Of a stretch of DNA of 64,000 nucleotides, positions 35,518 through 44,607 are shown one piece after another. The stretch is taken from positions 3,835,501 to 3,899,500 of the forward strand of contig NZ_CP035417.1 in assembly GCF_004123675.1 (NCBI RefSeq). The letters are read 5' to 3'. A program made the translations under genes and the position numbers. The stretch's first letter is position 1. Every line of letters starts with the position of its first letter. Source of the stretch: Leisingera sp. NJS204. GTDB taxonomy: Bacteria > Pseudomonadota > Alphaproteobacteria > Rhodobacterales > Rhodobacteraceae. Below the pieces are notes generated by a model. That model did no database searches. It was given only the letters and a program-made list of their open reading frames with translations, and was not told where the DNA came from.

Positions 35518-36606
35518 ATGAGCCTGATGCCCACTATAATCGAACTGCTGGCCCGTGCCCGGGTCGATCTGCGCATGGGCCTGCCGGTGGTATTGAGTGA
35601 TGGAAAGAGTGCCGCGCTGGCAATTGCCGTGGAATCGCTGACAGAAACACGTCTGGCAGACATGCGTGCCTTGGGCGCTCCGACATTGGCCTTGACGGCC
35701 CGGCGGGCGGAAACCCTGAAGGCCCGGGTGTATGACGCGGACACCGCCCGCATTATTGTTCCCGGTACTGAGGGGCTGAAGTGGATCCAGTCGCTGGCCG
35801 ACCCGGCGGATGATCTGAACACACCGATGAAGGGTCCATTTTCCAGCCAGCGCGGTGGCAGCGCAGACCTGCACCGGCTGGCAATTGCACTGGTGAAATC
35901 CGCGCGCCTGCTGCCAGCTGCTGCTCTTGTGCCTATCAGCGATCCGTCCGGGTTTGCCGCGGCACACGGCCTTACCAGCATTTCTCGTGCAGCTGCAGAA
36001 CCGCTGCTGAGCCAAAGCTCCCCTCTGCACCCGGTCGCAGCTGCCCGCCTGCCAATGAATGCCGCCGAAGCCGGCAGGCTTCACATCTTCCGCCCTGAGG
36101 ATGGCGCCGAGGAGCATTATGCTGTGGAAATCGGCCGCCCCGACAGATCCAAACCGGTTCTGGCCCGGCTGCATTCGGCCTGCTTCACCGGCGACGTGCT
36201 GGGCTCGCTGAAATGCGATTGCGGCCCGCAGCTGCAGGGCGCACTGGCACAGATGGGCGCGGAAGGTGCTGGTGTCCTTCTGTACCTGAATCAGGAGGGC
36301 CGCGGGATCGGCCTTGCCAACAAAATGCGGGCCTATTCACTGCAGGACCAGGGCTTTGATACGGTGGAGGCCAATCACCGTCTGGGGTTTGAGGATGACG
36401 AGCGCGACTTCCGCCTAGGCGCCTCTATTTTGCAAGAATTGGGTTTCTCCCAAGTGCGGCTGCTGACCAACAACCCGAACAAGATTGCGATGATGCAAAA
36501 GACCGGCGTGCATGTGGCGGAACGGGTGGCGCTGAAAGTGGGTGAAAATGCCCACAACCAGCATTACCTGGCGACCAAGGCCCGGAAATCCGGGCATATG
36601 CTGTGA
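35518..36606 (+). CDS. ribA: GTP cyclohydrolase II with N-terminal DHBP-synthase-like domain
   Basis: RibA opens GTP to start riboflavin synthesis. The C-terminal half (about residues 165-362) has the zinc cysteines CFTGDVLGSLKCDCGPQLQ and the NQEGRGIGLANKMRAY phosphate-binding motif, ending with ENAHNQHYLATKARKSGHML. The N-terminal 160 residues resemble a 3,4-dihydroxy-2-butanone 4-phosphate synthase domain but lack that enzyme's catalytic Asp/Glu-rich and RGHTEA-type motifs, so it is probably non-catalytic. The gene is coupled to the YkuD-like gene by a GTGA overlap. Confidence 0.9.
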   Translation: MSLMPTIIELLARARVDLRMGLPVVLSDGKSAALAIAVESLTETRLADMRALGAPTLALTARRAETLKARVYDADTARIIVPGTEGLKWIQSLADPADDLNTPMKGPFSSQRGGSADLHRLAIALVKSARLLPAAALVPISDPSGFAAAHGLTSISRAAAEPLLSQSSPLHPVAAARLPMNAAEAGRLHIFRPEDGAEEHYAVEIGRPDRSKPVLARLHSACFTGDVLGSLKCDCGPQLQGALAQMGAEGAGVLLYLNQEGRGIGLANKMRAYSLQDQGFDTVEANHRLGFEDDERDFRLGASILQELGFSQVRLLTNNPNKIAMMQKTGVHVAERVALKVGENAHNQHYLATKARKSGHML

Positions 36607-37115
36607 CATCACCCGCCGATCTGGTCCTGACCCCCCGCGGCGTGCGGTTTCTGGGTCGGGTGCTGCCGTGCACAATCGGCAAAGGCGGGCTGTCCCGGAA
36701 CAAACGCGAAGGGGATGGCGCGACTCCCATTGGCGTGCATCGCATTGCAGGCATGTATTACCGCCCCGACAGGCTGTACCGCCCTGCCTCCTGGGCCAAG
36801 CCTATTGGTCCGCGGGACCTATGGTCGGATGATTCAGGAGATGCAAATTACAACCACCATGTGCGGGCGCCTTATCCGTTCAGTCACGAACGACTGCGGC
36901 GCAGCGATCCGCTCTATGATCTGGTTTTGATCACCGATTGGAACTGGCCAACCGCAATTCCGGGAAGCGGTTCCGCAATCTTCCTTCATCAATGGCGCGG
37001 CCCTGGATACCCCACTGAAGGCTGCATCGCTTTCTCGCGCGCGGATCTCCATTGGCTTGCTGACCGGGTTCAGCCTGGATCCCGGGTTATCGTCCCGCCT
37101 CTGGCACGCACCTGA
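36603..37115 (+). CDS. L,D-transpeptidase (YkuD) family protein
   Basis: The 170-residue protein has the YkuD catalytic region HQWRGPGYPTEGCIAFSRADL, with the histidine and the catalytic cysteine (in EGCIAF, about residue 140). Members make 3-3 crosslinks in peptidoglycan or attach proteins to it. No signal peptide is visible, which is typical for this ErfK/YbiS-like small subgroup but leaves its location unclear. The GTG start overlaps the ribA stop (GTGA). It is followed by two tandem hairpins shared with the convergent YggS gene. Confidence 0.85.
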   Translation: MTSPADLVLTPRGVRFLGRVLPCTIGKGGLSRNKREGDGATPIGVHRIAGMYYRPDRLYRPASWAKPIGPRDLWSDDSGDANYNHHVRAPYPFSHERLRRSDPLYDLVLITDWNWPTAIPGSGSAIFLHQWRGPGYPTEGCIAFSRADLHWLADRVQPGSRVIVPPLART

Positions 37116-37120
37116 CGCAA

Positions 37121-37168
37121 CCAAGACTTTTCAAAAAGTCTTGGCAAAAGTTTTGCCTAAAACTTTTG
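37121..37168. terminator. Two tandem perfect hairpins between convergent genes
   Basis: CCAAGACTTTT-CA-AAAAGTCTTGG (37121-37144) and CAAAAGTTTT-GCCT-AAAACTTTTG (37145-37168) are perfect 11-bp and 10-bp stems lying back to back. Each carries A/T runs in both directions, so they can end transcription from either side: the ribA-YkuD unit on the plus strand and the YggS gene on the minus strand. The AAGACTTTT/AAAAGTCTT sequence seems to be a common Roseobacter intergenic hairpin. Confidence 0.7.
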
Positions 37169-37172
37169 TGCC

Positions 37173-37823
37173 TCAATAGGTGCGGGCGCCGAAAATGGCA
37201 GAACCGACGCGAACATGGGTGGCGCCAAGGGCTATGGCTTTCTCGAAATCGCCGCTCATTCCCATCGACAAGCCATTCAACCCGTTGCGCTCAGCAATCT
37301 TTGCCAGCAGCGCGAAATGCAAGCTAGCCTCTTCTTCCACCGGCGGGATGCACATCAGCCCCTTTAGAGGCAGATCAAGCTGGCGGCACTCTGCGATGAA
37401 AGCATCTGCATCGGACGGCAACACGCCTGCTTTTTGCTCCTCCTCGCCGGTATTCACTTGAATGAACAATTCGGGGCATTTGCCCAACTCCTGCGCCAGC
37501 CTGGCCAGCGTATTGGCCAGTTTGGGCCGGTCGACTGAGTGGATGCTCTCAAACAGCTCCATCGCCTGGCGGGTTTTGTTGGTCTGCAGCGGGCCGATCA
37601 AATGCAAATCGATACCGTCAAATTGCTCGACGAACCCGGGCCATTTTCCAGCCGCTTCCTGCACCTTGTTTTCACCGAAACAGCGATGGCCTTCCTGCAG
37701 CACCGCCTCGACCCGCTCGTCCGGCTGCACTTTGGAAACCGCAATCAGCTGCACACTGCCCGGCATACGGCCGGCCTGCTTCTCAGCTTTGGCAACTCGG
37801 GATCTGATCTCTTCAAGCGGCAT
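37173..37823 (-). CDS. YggS family PLP homeostasis protein
   Basis: The 216-residue protein is a single-domain alanine-racemase-like TIM barrel that binds pyridoxal 5'-phosphate. The PLP lysine lies in LIAVSKVQPDE (Lys41 with ATG at 37823), and HLIGPLQTNKTRQA, MGMSGDFEKAIALGATHVRVGSAIFG are hallmark motifs. It buffers PLP and amino-acid balance, with no enzymatic reaction known. GAGGCCAAACCC precedes the ATG. It is convergent with the ribA-YkuD unit and shares its terminators. Confidence 0.94.
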   Translation of the reverse strand: MPLEEIRSRVAKAEKQAGRMPGSVQLIAVSKVQPDERVEAVLQEGHRCFGENKVQEAAGKWPGFVEQFDGIDLHLIGPLQTNKTRQAMELFESIHSVDRPKLANTLARLAQELGKCPELFIQVNTGEEEQKAGVLPSDADAFIAECRQLDLPLKGLMCIPPVEEEASLHFALLAKIAERNGLNGLSMGMSGDFEKAIALGATHVRVGSAIFGARTY

Positions 37824-37894
37824 GGGTTTGGCCTCGTAGCTGTTTAGCCGCAAAAAACACTGTTTGCCCGCAAATGTTAAGCCACAAAAGGAAA

Positions 37895-37920
37895 GGGCGG
37901 GCTCCCGAAGGAACCCGCCC
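37895..37920 (-). terminator. Terminator hairpin after the porin gene
   Basis: GGGCGGG and CCCGCCC pair around a loop with an inner TCC/GGA stem, and TTTCCTTTT follows on the minus strand. It ends the porin transcript at a usual distance from the stop. Confidence 0.75.
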
Positions 37921-37946
37921 CGAATTCACGCTAGGCGTGCTTCAGC

Positions 37947-38942
37947 TTAGAAGCTGAAGTACAGACCTGCCTGAACAGTGGTGAAGTCGGAGGACGATTC
38001 AACCGCACCCGCTTCGAACGACACGCCGCCGCCCAGATCGTAGGAGTAGTTGATGCCGAAGGCGGTGCCGTCGGTGCCGTTAACACCGGTGCCCGCCGGG
38101 TTGTCTTCGCTGCTCACGAAGGCAACCAGAGTGGAGGCTGCGCCCAGCTCAACGTTGCCGGCCAGGGTGATTTTGTCGACGTCTTGTGCAACGCCGCCAA
38201 CAGTCACTGCGTCCATGTTGTTGCCGTATGCAAGGCGAACACCGAACTGACCCAGGTCACCTGCAACGGTGAAGACCAGTTTGTCTTCGGTTGCGACGTT
38301 GGAGTCCTGGTAGCCCAGAGCGGCAGTCCAGTCACCGAAGGTGTAGGCAACATGCACAGCAGTACGCTCGGTGCCGTTTGCGGAACCGGCAACGGTGCCG
38401 CCGTTTGCCTGGGAGTAGGACAGGTGACCCGAGAAACCGCCAGCGGAGTACAGAGCTTCGATGCCGTTACGGCCGGCTGCTGCGGAGGTGTAGGTGTCCC
38501 AGTCAAAGCCGTTGCCCGCAACGTTGGTCACCAGCGAGTTAAAGCCGGCGCCGTCGATGCCGATACCAACCGAACGGGTTTCCAGGTAGAAGCCCGGCAT
38601 GTTGTCGATCGCGCCCCAGATGTTGCCAACGTTCACACGCAGGCCGCCGTATGCGACGTGGAACTGTGCGCCGTTGAACGCGCCGGTGCCGGGTGTGCCA
38701 TCACGGTTTTCGAACTGGGCACGAGCACGTGCGCCAACGGTCACGCCGCCATCGGTTTCGGTCGACGCGTCGAAGGTGAAGCGCAGACGGCTGGTGATGT
38801 TGGTCTCGGAACGGCCAACAACGGTTTTGTTGGCTTCGTTGTAGTCCAGACCAAAACGGCCATAGCCGGAGATTTTGACTTCGGCCGCGGCCATGCCTGC
38901 GGTGGCGATCAGCGCGGTGGTCGCGAAGAGAACCTTTTTCAT
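37947..38942 (-). CDS. Outer-membrane porin
   Basis: The 331-residue protein has a Sec signal peptide (MKKVLFATTALIATAGMAAA) and a beta-barrel body that starts EVKISGYGRFGLDYNE and ends in phenylalanine (AGLYFSF), the C-terminal signal for BAM assembly. Alternating polar and hydrophobic strands with glycine turns fit a 16-strand trimeric porin of the Rhodobacter type (general diffusion of small solutes). It is encoded alone with its own terminator, and codon choice is strongly biased (GTC/CTG, GCC, GGC), consistent with high expression. Confidence 0.9.
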   Translation of the reverse strand: MKKVLFATTALIATAGMAAAEVKISGYGRFGLDYNEANKTVVGRSETNITSRLRFTFDASTETDGGVTVGARARAQFENRDGTPGTGAFNGAQFHVAYGGLRVNVGNIWGAIDNMPGFYLETRSVGIGIDGAGFNSLVTNVAGNGFDWDTYTSAAAGRNGIEALYSAGGFSGHLSYSQANGGTVAGSANGTERTAVHVAYTFGDWTAALGYQDSNVATEDKLVFTVAGDLGQFGVRLAYGNNMDAVTVGGVAQDVDKITLAGNVELGAASTLVAFVSSEDNPAGTGVNGTDGTAFGINYSYDLGGGVSFEAGAVESSSDFTTVQAGLYFSF

Positions 38943-39272
38943 GTTTTTCCCTCGGTTTTCTAATCTTAAGCCCAAACCGGGGAATCCGGCGTGGGTATGC
39001 CAAGGGGTTTCGCTCTTTCGCCCCCGTTTTGGCAAGTCTTGGGAAAGTCGGGCGAAACGATGCGGTCCGGGATGGTGCAGCTATGCCACAGTCTGCCTCG
39101 CTACTGCACCGGATGGACGCAAGCACACAGGTTTGCATGCTGCTGCACCATCGGCCGATCACTCCGGAGGCGTATCGCACGACGGGAGGACCTTCTATAT
39201 AGGGCAAAGCACTTGCTCCGCCCGCGCCGCTTGCGCTAGGTGTTCGCCCAGAAATTGGCTCTGGGAGCGGTT
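38943..39272. other. Divergent promoter region with a long inverted repeat
   Basis: These 330 bp hold the promoters of the porin (leftward) and the DUF3576 lipoprotein (rightward). GATGGTGCAGC at 39071-39081 and GCTGCACCATC at 39142-39152 are perfect 11-bp inverted arms with 60 bp between them. No open frame with a believable product is present. The repeat might be a looped operator or the stem of a regulatory RNA. Confidence 0.5.
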
Positions 39273-39761
39273 ATGATCAGAACAAAGACTCTGCAGGCAA
39301 CTTTGGCCGGCGCAATATGCCTCAGTCTTGCTGCATGCGGCGGCAACAAGGACCGCAGCCAGGATGGCACCCTGCTGGGCAAGGACCGGTTGGCGGTTGA
39401 TGAAATCGGGGCACAAAGCAATCCATCCTCTATCTGGGATGTGTTCCGCGGCCAGCCGGACCAGAACGTGCAGGTCAACCGCTACCTGTGGGCGGCCAGC
39501 CTGGACGTGCTGAACTTCCTGCCGGTGCAATCGGTTGATCCCTTCACCGGTGTTATCATCACGGGCTATGGCACCCCGCCTGGCGGCGGCCGCACCTACC
39601 GGGCCACCGTTCACATAAAGGATCCGGCCCTGGACGCGCGTTCCTTGAACGTTGCGCTGCAATCCAAGGGCGGCCCCGTCAGCGCCAGCACGTCCCGCGC
39701 AGTTGAGGACGCGATTCTTTCCCGCGCACGGCAGCTGCGGATCGCGGATAAAAAACTCTGA
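39273..39761 (+). CDS. DUF3576 domain lipoprotein
   Basis: The 162-residue product has a lipoprotein signal ([22 protein letters not shown], Cys22) and the DUF3576 body with [31 protein letters not shown] and [20 protein letters not shown]. Such proteins are envelope components of alphaproteobacteria with unknown role. I chose the ATG at 39273, since it begins the signal peptide and follows GGGAGCGG. A terminator lies between it and leuS. Confidence 0.85.
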   Translation: MIRTKTLQATLAGAICLSLAACGGNKDRSQDGTLLGKDRLAVDEIGAQSNPSSIWDVFRGQPDQNVQVNRYLWAASLDVLNFLPVQSVDPFTGVIITGYGTPPGGGRTYRATVHIKDPALDARSLNVALQSKGGPVSASTSRAVEDAILSRARQLRIADKKL

Positions 39762-39805
39762 CCCGCTGCGCTCTGGAAACACCAGCCAAACCCCATTATC
39801 AGAAG

Positions 39806-39830
39806 CGCCGGGCCACTTGCCCGGCGTTTT
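39806..39830 (+). terminator. Intrinsic terminator between DUF3576 gene and leuS
   Basis: CGCCGGGC-CACTT-GCCCGGCG forms an 8-bp stem followed directly by TTTT. It ends the DUF3576 transcript 20 bp before the leuS start; leuS therefore needs read-through or a promoter of its own inside this gap. Confidence 0.85.
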
Positions 39831-39849
39831 CATGCAAAGGACCGCTCTG

Positions 39850-42414
39850 ATGTCGCGTTACTCCGCCACGGAAATCGAAGCTAAATGGCAGGAAGCTTGG
39901 GACAAGGCCGGGATATTTCAGGCCAAGCGCACCGGCGGCAAGCCGAAGTATTATGTGCTGGAAATGTTCCCCTACCCATCGGGCAAGCTGCACATGGGCC
40001 ATGTGCGCAACTACACGATGGGCGATGTGATCGCACGCTACAAGCTGTCCACCGGCCATAATGTGCTGCATCCGATGGGGTTTGACGCCTTCGGCATGCC
40101 TGCGGAGAACGCCGCAATGGCCTCGGGCGGGCACCCCAAGGACTGGACCTACTCCAATATCGACACGATGGTCGAGCAGATGAAGCCGCTGGGGCTGTCG
40201 CTGGACTGGAGCCGCATGTTCGCCACCTGTGATCCGGAGTATTACGGCCAGCAGCAAGCGCTGTTCCTTGATTTCCTGGACAAGGGCCTGGTCTACCGCA
40301 AGAACGCCGTAGTGAATTGGGACCCCATCGACATGACCGTGCTGGCCAACGAGCAGGTCGAAAACGGCCGCGGCTGGCGCTCCGGTGCGCTGGTGGAGCG
40401 GCGCGAGCTGACGCAGTGGTTCTTCAAGATCTCCGATTTCTCCGAAGAGCTGCTGTCGGCGCTGGATGGCTTGGAGAACTGGCCGGCCAAAGTCCGCCTG
40501 ATGCAGGAAAACTGGATCGGCAAGTCGCGCGGCCTTCAGTTTTCGTTTGAACGCACCGACGGCGCAGAGCCGATTGAAGTCTACACCACCCGCCCGGATA
40601 CGCTGATGGGCGCGTCTTTTGTCGGCATCTCGCCCGATCATCCGATTGCCAAGGCGCTGGAAGCCGAATCGGAAGAGGTTGCAGCGTTTGTCGCCGAGTG
40701 CCGCAAGGGCGGCACCACCGAGGAAGCCATCGAGACCGCCGAGAAGCTGGGTTATGACACCGGTATCCGGGTAAAGCACCCGCTGAACCCGGACTGGGAG
40801 CTGCCGGTCTGGATCGCCAATTTCATCCTGATGGATTACGGCACAGGCGCGATTTTTGCCTGCCCGGCGCATGACCAGCGCGACCTGGACTTCTGCCGCA
40901 AGTATGACCTGCCGGTCACCAACGCCTTCTTTGCACCGGATCAGGACGCGCCAGTCGCGGCCGAGGCTCTGGTGCCGCCGAAGTCCGAAAAAGTCCGCTG
41001 GGTCAATCACTTCGCCGGGCTGACCGAGGCGACCGGCGAAGAAGCGGTCAACGCCACCGTTGACTTCGCGGAAAAAGCCGGCTGGGGCCAGGGTGTCACC
41101 AAATACCGCCTGCGCGACTGGGGGCTGAGCCGCCAGCGCTACTGGGGCTGCCCGATCCCTGTCGTCCATTGCGAAGACTGCGGCGTGGTGCCGGAGAAGA
41201 AAGAGAACCTGCCGATCGCCCTGCCCTATGACGAAGACGGCAAACCCATCGACTTTTCCGTGCCGGGCAACCCGCTGGACCGTCATCCGACATGGCGCAA
41301 CTGCGAATGCCCGTCCTGCGGCAAGCCTGCGCAGCGCGAAACCGACACCATGGACACTTTCGTCGATTCGTCCTGGTATTTCTCCCGCTTCACCGCGCCG
41401 CGCGCCGAAACGCCCACCGATCTGGCCGAGGCCGAATACTGGATGAACGTCGACCAGTACATCGGCGGCATTGAGCACGCGATTCTGCACCTGCTGTACT
41501 CGCGCTTCTTTGCCCGCGCGATGCAGATCTGCGGCCACCTGCCAGAGAAATCCGCAGAACCCTTTGACGCGCTGTTCACCCAGGGCATGGTGACCCACGC
41601 GATCTACAAGACCACCGGCGGCAATCACCGCCCGGTTTACCACTACCCCGAGGAAGTGGAGCTGCGCGAAGGCAAGGGCTTCCTGAAGGACGGCACCGAG
41701 GTAGAAATTATCCCCTCTGCCAAGATGTCCAAGTCAAAGAACAACGTGGTGGACCCGCTGCACATCATCTCATCCTTCGGCGCCGACACCGCACGTTGGT
41801 TCGTGCTGTCCGATTCGCCGCCCGAACGCGATGTGGAATGGACCGCCGCCGGGGCCGAGGCTTCCTATAAACACCTGAACCGGGTCTGGAACCTGTGCGA
41901 CCGGATCGGCGAAATGGACCCGGATGCGGCGGGTGAAGGCGACGAAGCGTTGCTGCGCGAGACACATAAATGCATCCGCGACGTGACCCTGGGTGTCGAT
42001 TCCTTTGGCTTTAATGCGGCAATTGCAAAGCTTTATGCCTTTACCAACACGCTTGCCAAATCCAAGGCCAGCGCATCGGTCCAGAAGCAGGCGATCATGA
42101 CGTTGGCACAGCTGATGGCGCCGATGACCCCGCATCTGGCTGAAGACATCTGGAACCATCAGGGCGGCAAAGGCTTGTGCGCCACCGCGCCCTGGCCGGT
42201 TGCGGATGAGGCCATGCTGGTTGAGGACACGGTCACCCTTCCGATCCAGATCAACGGCAAGCGCCGCGGTGAAATCGAAGTCGCCAAAGATCTGGACAAG
42301 GCAGAGGTTGAAAAACGCGCCCTGGCACACGAAGCTGTGCAAAAGGCGCTGAATGGCGGCGCGCCGAAAAAGGTGATCGTGGTGCCGGGCCGGATTGTGA
42401 ATGTCGTTGCTTAA
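39850..42414 (+). CDS. leuS: Leucyl-tRNA synthetase
   Basis: The 854-residue class I synthetase charges tRNA-Leu. It shows the HIGH-type motif [19 protein letters not shown] (about residues 40-58), the CP1 editing domain with [20 protein letters not shown] (about 240-260), [18 protein letters not shown], the KMSKS loop [13 protein letters not shown] (about 620-632) and a C-terminal anticodon/ELS region. The start [14 protein letters not shown] is conserved. It overlaps lptE by 14 bp, so leuS, lptE and holA form one transcript. Confidence 0.97.
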   Translation: MSRYSATEIEAKWQEAWDKAGIFQAKRTGGKPKYYVLEMFPYPSGKLHMGHVRNYTMGDVIARYKLSTGHNVLHPMGFDAFGMPAENAAMASGGHPKDWTYSNIDTMVEQMKPLGLSLDWSRMFATCDPEYYGQQQALFLDFLDKGLVYRKNAVVNWDPIDMTVLANEQVENGRGWRSGALVERRELTQWFFKISDFSEELLSALDGLENWPAKVRLMQENWIGKSRGLQFSFERTDGAEPIEVYTTRPDTLMGASFVGISPDHPIAKALEAESEEVAAFVAECRKGGTTEEAIETAEKLGYDTGIRVKHPLNPDWELPVWIANFILMDYGTGAIFACPAHDQRDLDFCRKYDLPVTNAFFAPDQDAPVAAEALVPPKSEKVRWVNHFAGLTEATGEEAVNATVDFAEKAGWGQGVTKYRLRDWGLSRQRYWGCPIPVVHCEDCGVVPEKKENLPIALPYDEDGKPIDFSVPGNPLDRHPTWRNCECPSCGKPAQRETDTMDTFVDSSWYFSRFTAPRAETPTDLAEAEYWMNVDQYIGGIEHAILHLLYSRFFARAMQICGHLPEKSAEPFDALFTQGMVTHAIYKTTGGNHRPVYHYPEEVELREGKGFLKDGTEVEIIPSAKMSKSKNNVVDPLHIISSFGADTARWFVLSDSPPERDVEWTAAGAEASYKHLNRVWNLCDRIGEMDPDAAGEGDEALLRETHKCIRDVTLGVDSFGFNAAIAKLYAFTNTLAKSKASASVQKQAIMTLAQLMAPMTPHLAEDIWNHQGGKGLCATAPWPVADEAMLVEDTVTLPIQINGKRRGEIEVAKDLDKAEVEKRALAHEAVQKALNGGAPKKVIVVPGRIVNVVA

Positions 42415-42916
42415 CCGCAGAACCCTGTTGCTGGCCCTGCCCCTGGTGGCAGCGGCCTGCGGCTTTACCCCGGTGTACGCCCCTGGCGGCACCGGCTCCG
42501 CTCTGTATGGGCAGATCGAGGTTCAGGCGCCGGAGGAGATCAAGGGCGCCACCGGCACCGACGCCTACTTCCTGGTGCAGAATCTGGAGCAGCGCCTGGG
42601 CCGCGGTGGCAGTGCTGCCTACAAGCTGGACCTGACGCTCAGCACCCAGGAAGAAGGCCAGGCAATCACCGCGGGCAATGAGATCACCCGCTATTCGGTG
42701 ATCGGCAGTGCTGGCTTTTCTCTGACCCGCTTGTCGGATGGCAAGGTGACCTCCAGCGGCACCGTGCAGAACTTTACCGGCTACTCCGCAACCGGCTCTA
42801 CCGTGGAGACGCTGGCAGGTGAACGTGACGCGCATGAGCGGCTGATGGTCATTCTGGCCGATCAGATCACCGCACAGATTCTGGCAACCGCGGATCTCTC
42901 CGCGCCGGTGGAATGA
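42401..42916 (+). CDS. lptE: LPS-assembly lipoprotein LptE
   Basis: LptE plugs the LptD outer-membrane translocon that inserts lipopolysaccharide. The 171-residue protein has a lipobox ending LVAAAC (Cys20) and the family body with GFTPVYAP right after the cysteine. Its place between leuS and holA is the conserved alphaproteobacterial order. It overlaps leuS by 14 bp and holA by 4 bp (ATGA at 42913-42916). Confidence 0.9.
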   Translation: MSLLNRRTLLLALPLVAAACGFTPVYAPGGTGSALYGQIEVQAPEEIKGATGTDAYFLVQNLEQRLGRGGSAAYKLDLTLSTQEEGQAITAGNEITRYSVIGSAGFSLTRLSDGKVTSSGTVQNFTGYSATGSTVETLAGERDAHERLMVILADQITAQILATADLSAPVE

Positions 42917-43941
42917 AGCTCTCTCCGCGCGAAGCGGATGGCTATTTCGCCAAACCTGATCCGGGCAAGACCGGCATCCTGATCTATGGCGCCGACGCCA
43001 TGCGCGTGTCGCTTAAGCGGCAGCAGGTGCTGGCGTCCCTGCTTGGCCCCGGTGCCGAAGAAGAAATGCGCCTGACCCGCCTGCCCGGCAGCGACCTGCG
43101 CAAGGATCCAGCACAGTTGCTGGATGCCGTGAAGGCGGTGGGGTTCTTTCCCGGTGTCCGGGCGGTTTTTGTCGAAGGCGCCAATGACACCGCCACGCCT
43201 GCCATTGCGACAGCGCTGGAAGACTGGCAGCCGGGGGATGCGCAGATTGTAGTCACAGCCGGGCAGCTCAAGGCCGCCTCGAAGCTGCGGAAGGCGTTTG
43301 AAGGCCACCGAAATGCCTATTCGGTGGGAATCTACGACGACCCGCCCTCGCGCGCCGAGATCGAACGGATCCTGGGGGAGGCTGGTATCCGGGACGTCCC
43401 CGGTGACAGCATGTCAGCGCTGACGGATATCGCCAATGATACCGGCCCCGGCGACTTCTCCCGCATGATCGAGAAGCTGGCGCTTTATAAACACGGCGAC
43501 AGCAGCCCGCTGTCACTGGAGGATATCGGCGCCGTTGCTCCGCAATCGACCGAGGCCACGCTGGACGATGTTCTGAATGTGGTGGCCGAAGCCCGCAGTA
43601 CCGAAATCGGGCCGCTGATCCGCCGCCTTCAAGCACAAGGCACCAATGCCGTGACGCTCTGCATCGGGGCAACCCGGCACTTCCGCACGCTCTACACCAT
43701 TGCCGCTGCACCCGGCGGCCCTGCCCAGGGCATCGGCCAGCTGCGCCCGCCGCTATACGGCAAACGCCGCGACCGGATGCTGCGCCAGGCACAGAACTGG
43801 GGCGCAAGCCGGCTGGAAACCGCGCTGACGATCATTACCGATACCGACCTGGCGCTGCGTTCCGCCGGTCAAACCGCGCCGGCGCTGGCGCTGATGGAGC
43901 GCGCCCTGATCCGGCTGGCCATGCTGGGCCGCGCCCGCTGA
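42913..43941 (+). CDS. holA: DNA polymerase III delta subunit
   Basis: HolA is the clamp-loader wrench that opens the DnaN ring. The 342-residue protein follows the usual three-domain form with GILIYGADAMRVSLKRQQVL at the start, VVTAGQLKAASKLRKAFEGH in the middle, and MIEKLALYKHGDSSPLSLEDI near the sensor region. The ATG overlaps the lptE stop. It ends the leuS-lptE-holA unit. Confidence 0.92.
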   Translation: MKLSPREADGYFAKPDPGKTGILIYGADAMRVSLKRQQVLASLLGPGAEEEMRLTRLPGSDLRKDPAQLLDAVKAVGFFPGVRAVFVEGANDTATPAIATALEDWQPGDAQIVVTAGQLKAASKLRKAFEGHRNAYSVGIYDDPPSRAEIERILGEAGIRDVPGDSMSALTDIANDTGPGDFSRMIEKLALYKHGDSSPLSLEDIGAVAPQSTEATLDDVLNVVAEARSTEIGPLIRRLQAQGTNAVTLCIGATRHFRTLYTIAAAPGGPAQGIGQLRPPLYGKRRDRMLRQAQNWGASRLETALTIITDTDLALRSAGQTAPALALMERALIRLAMLGRAR

Positions 43942-44016
43942 TCCAGTAATGCCTCTCCTGGCTTGATCCCCCCTGCTGTGCCGCCCATCTTAGGGACACA
44001 CAACAGGAGAGAGACG

Positions 44017-44607
44017 ATGTACACCGTCACCGGAATTCCGCTCACCCGCACGTTCCGGGTGCTTTGGGCGCTTGAAGAACTTGGGCAGCCCTATGAGCTG
44101 AAACAGCACGGCCCCCGCAGCCCGGAAGTTCAGGCGCTGAACGTCTCGGGCAAGGTGCCAGTGCTGCAGGCCGAAGGCGAGGCCATCAGCGATTCAACTG
44201 CCATTCTCACTTATCTCGCTGACAAGCACAGCGCCCTGACCGCACCCGCCGGCACGATAGCCCGTGCCAAGCAGGATGCGATGACGCATCTCCTGCTGGA
44301 CGAAGTGGATGCTGTGCTGTGGGCAGCGGCCCGCCACAGCTTCATCTTGCCGGAAGATCAGCGGGTGCCGGAGGTGAAAGGCAGCCTGAAGTGGGAATTT
44401 GCCCATAATCTGGCGCGGCTTGAAGATAAGATGGGTGCGGAATTCCTGATGGGTACGGAATTCACAATCGCCGACATCATCTGCACCCATTGCCTGAATT
44501 GGGCCCATAGCGCCAAATTTCCAGTCGAGGGCGAGAGACTGCTGGATTATGGACACCGGATGCGGCAACGCGAAGCCTATCAGCGGGTTGCCGCACTCGC
44601 CAAGTAA
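44017..44607 (+). CDS. Glutathione S-transferase family protein
   Basis: The 196-residue protein has a thioredoxin-like N-terminal domain (residues 1-75, with SGKVPVLQAEGEAISDSTAIL, the cis-proline and the Glu-Ser glutathione motif) and an alpha-helical C-terminal domain (GTEFTIADIICTHCLNWA). It would conjugate or reduce electrophiles using glutathione; the substrate is unknown. GGAGAGAGACG precedes the ATG. Its 3' end overlaps the convergent flavoprotein gene by 28 bp. Confidence 0.9.
   Translation: MYTVTGIPLTRTFRVLWALEELGQPYELKQHGPRSPEVQALNVSGKVPVLQAEGEAISDSTAILTYLADKHSALTAPAGTIARAKQDAMTHLLLDEVDAVLWAAARHSFILPEDQRVPEVKGSLKWEFAHNLARLEDKMGAEFLMGTEFTIADIICTHCLNWAHSAKFPVEGERLLDYGHRMRQREAYQRVAALAK

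Noticed and set aside
39799-41643. A 614-codon open frame opposite leuS
   Set aside because: leuS is unambiguous with HIGH and KMSKS motifs; the antisense product has no family features.
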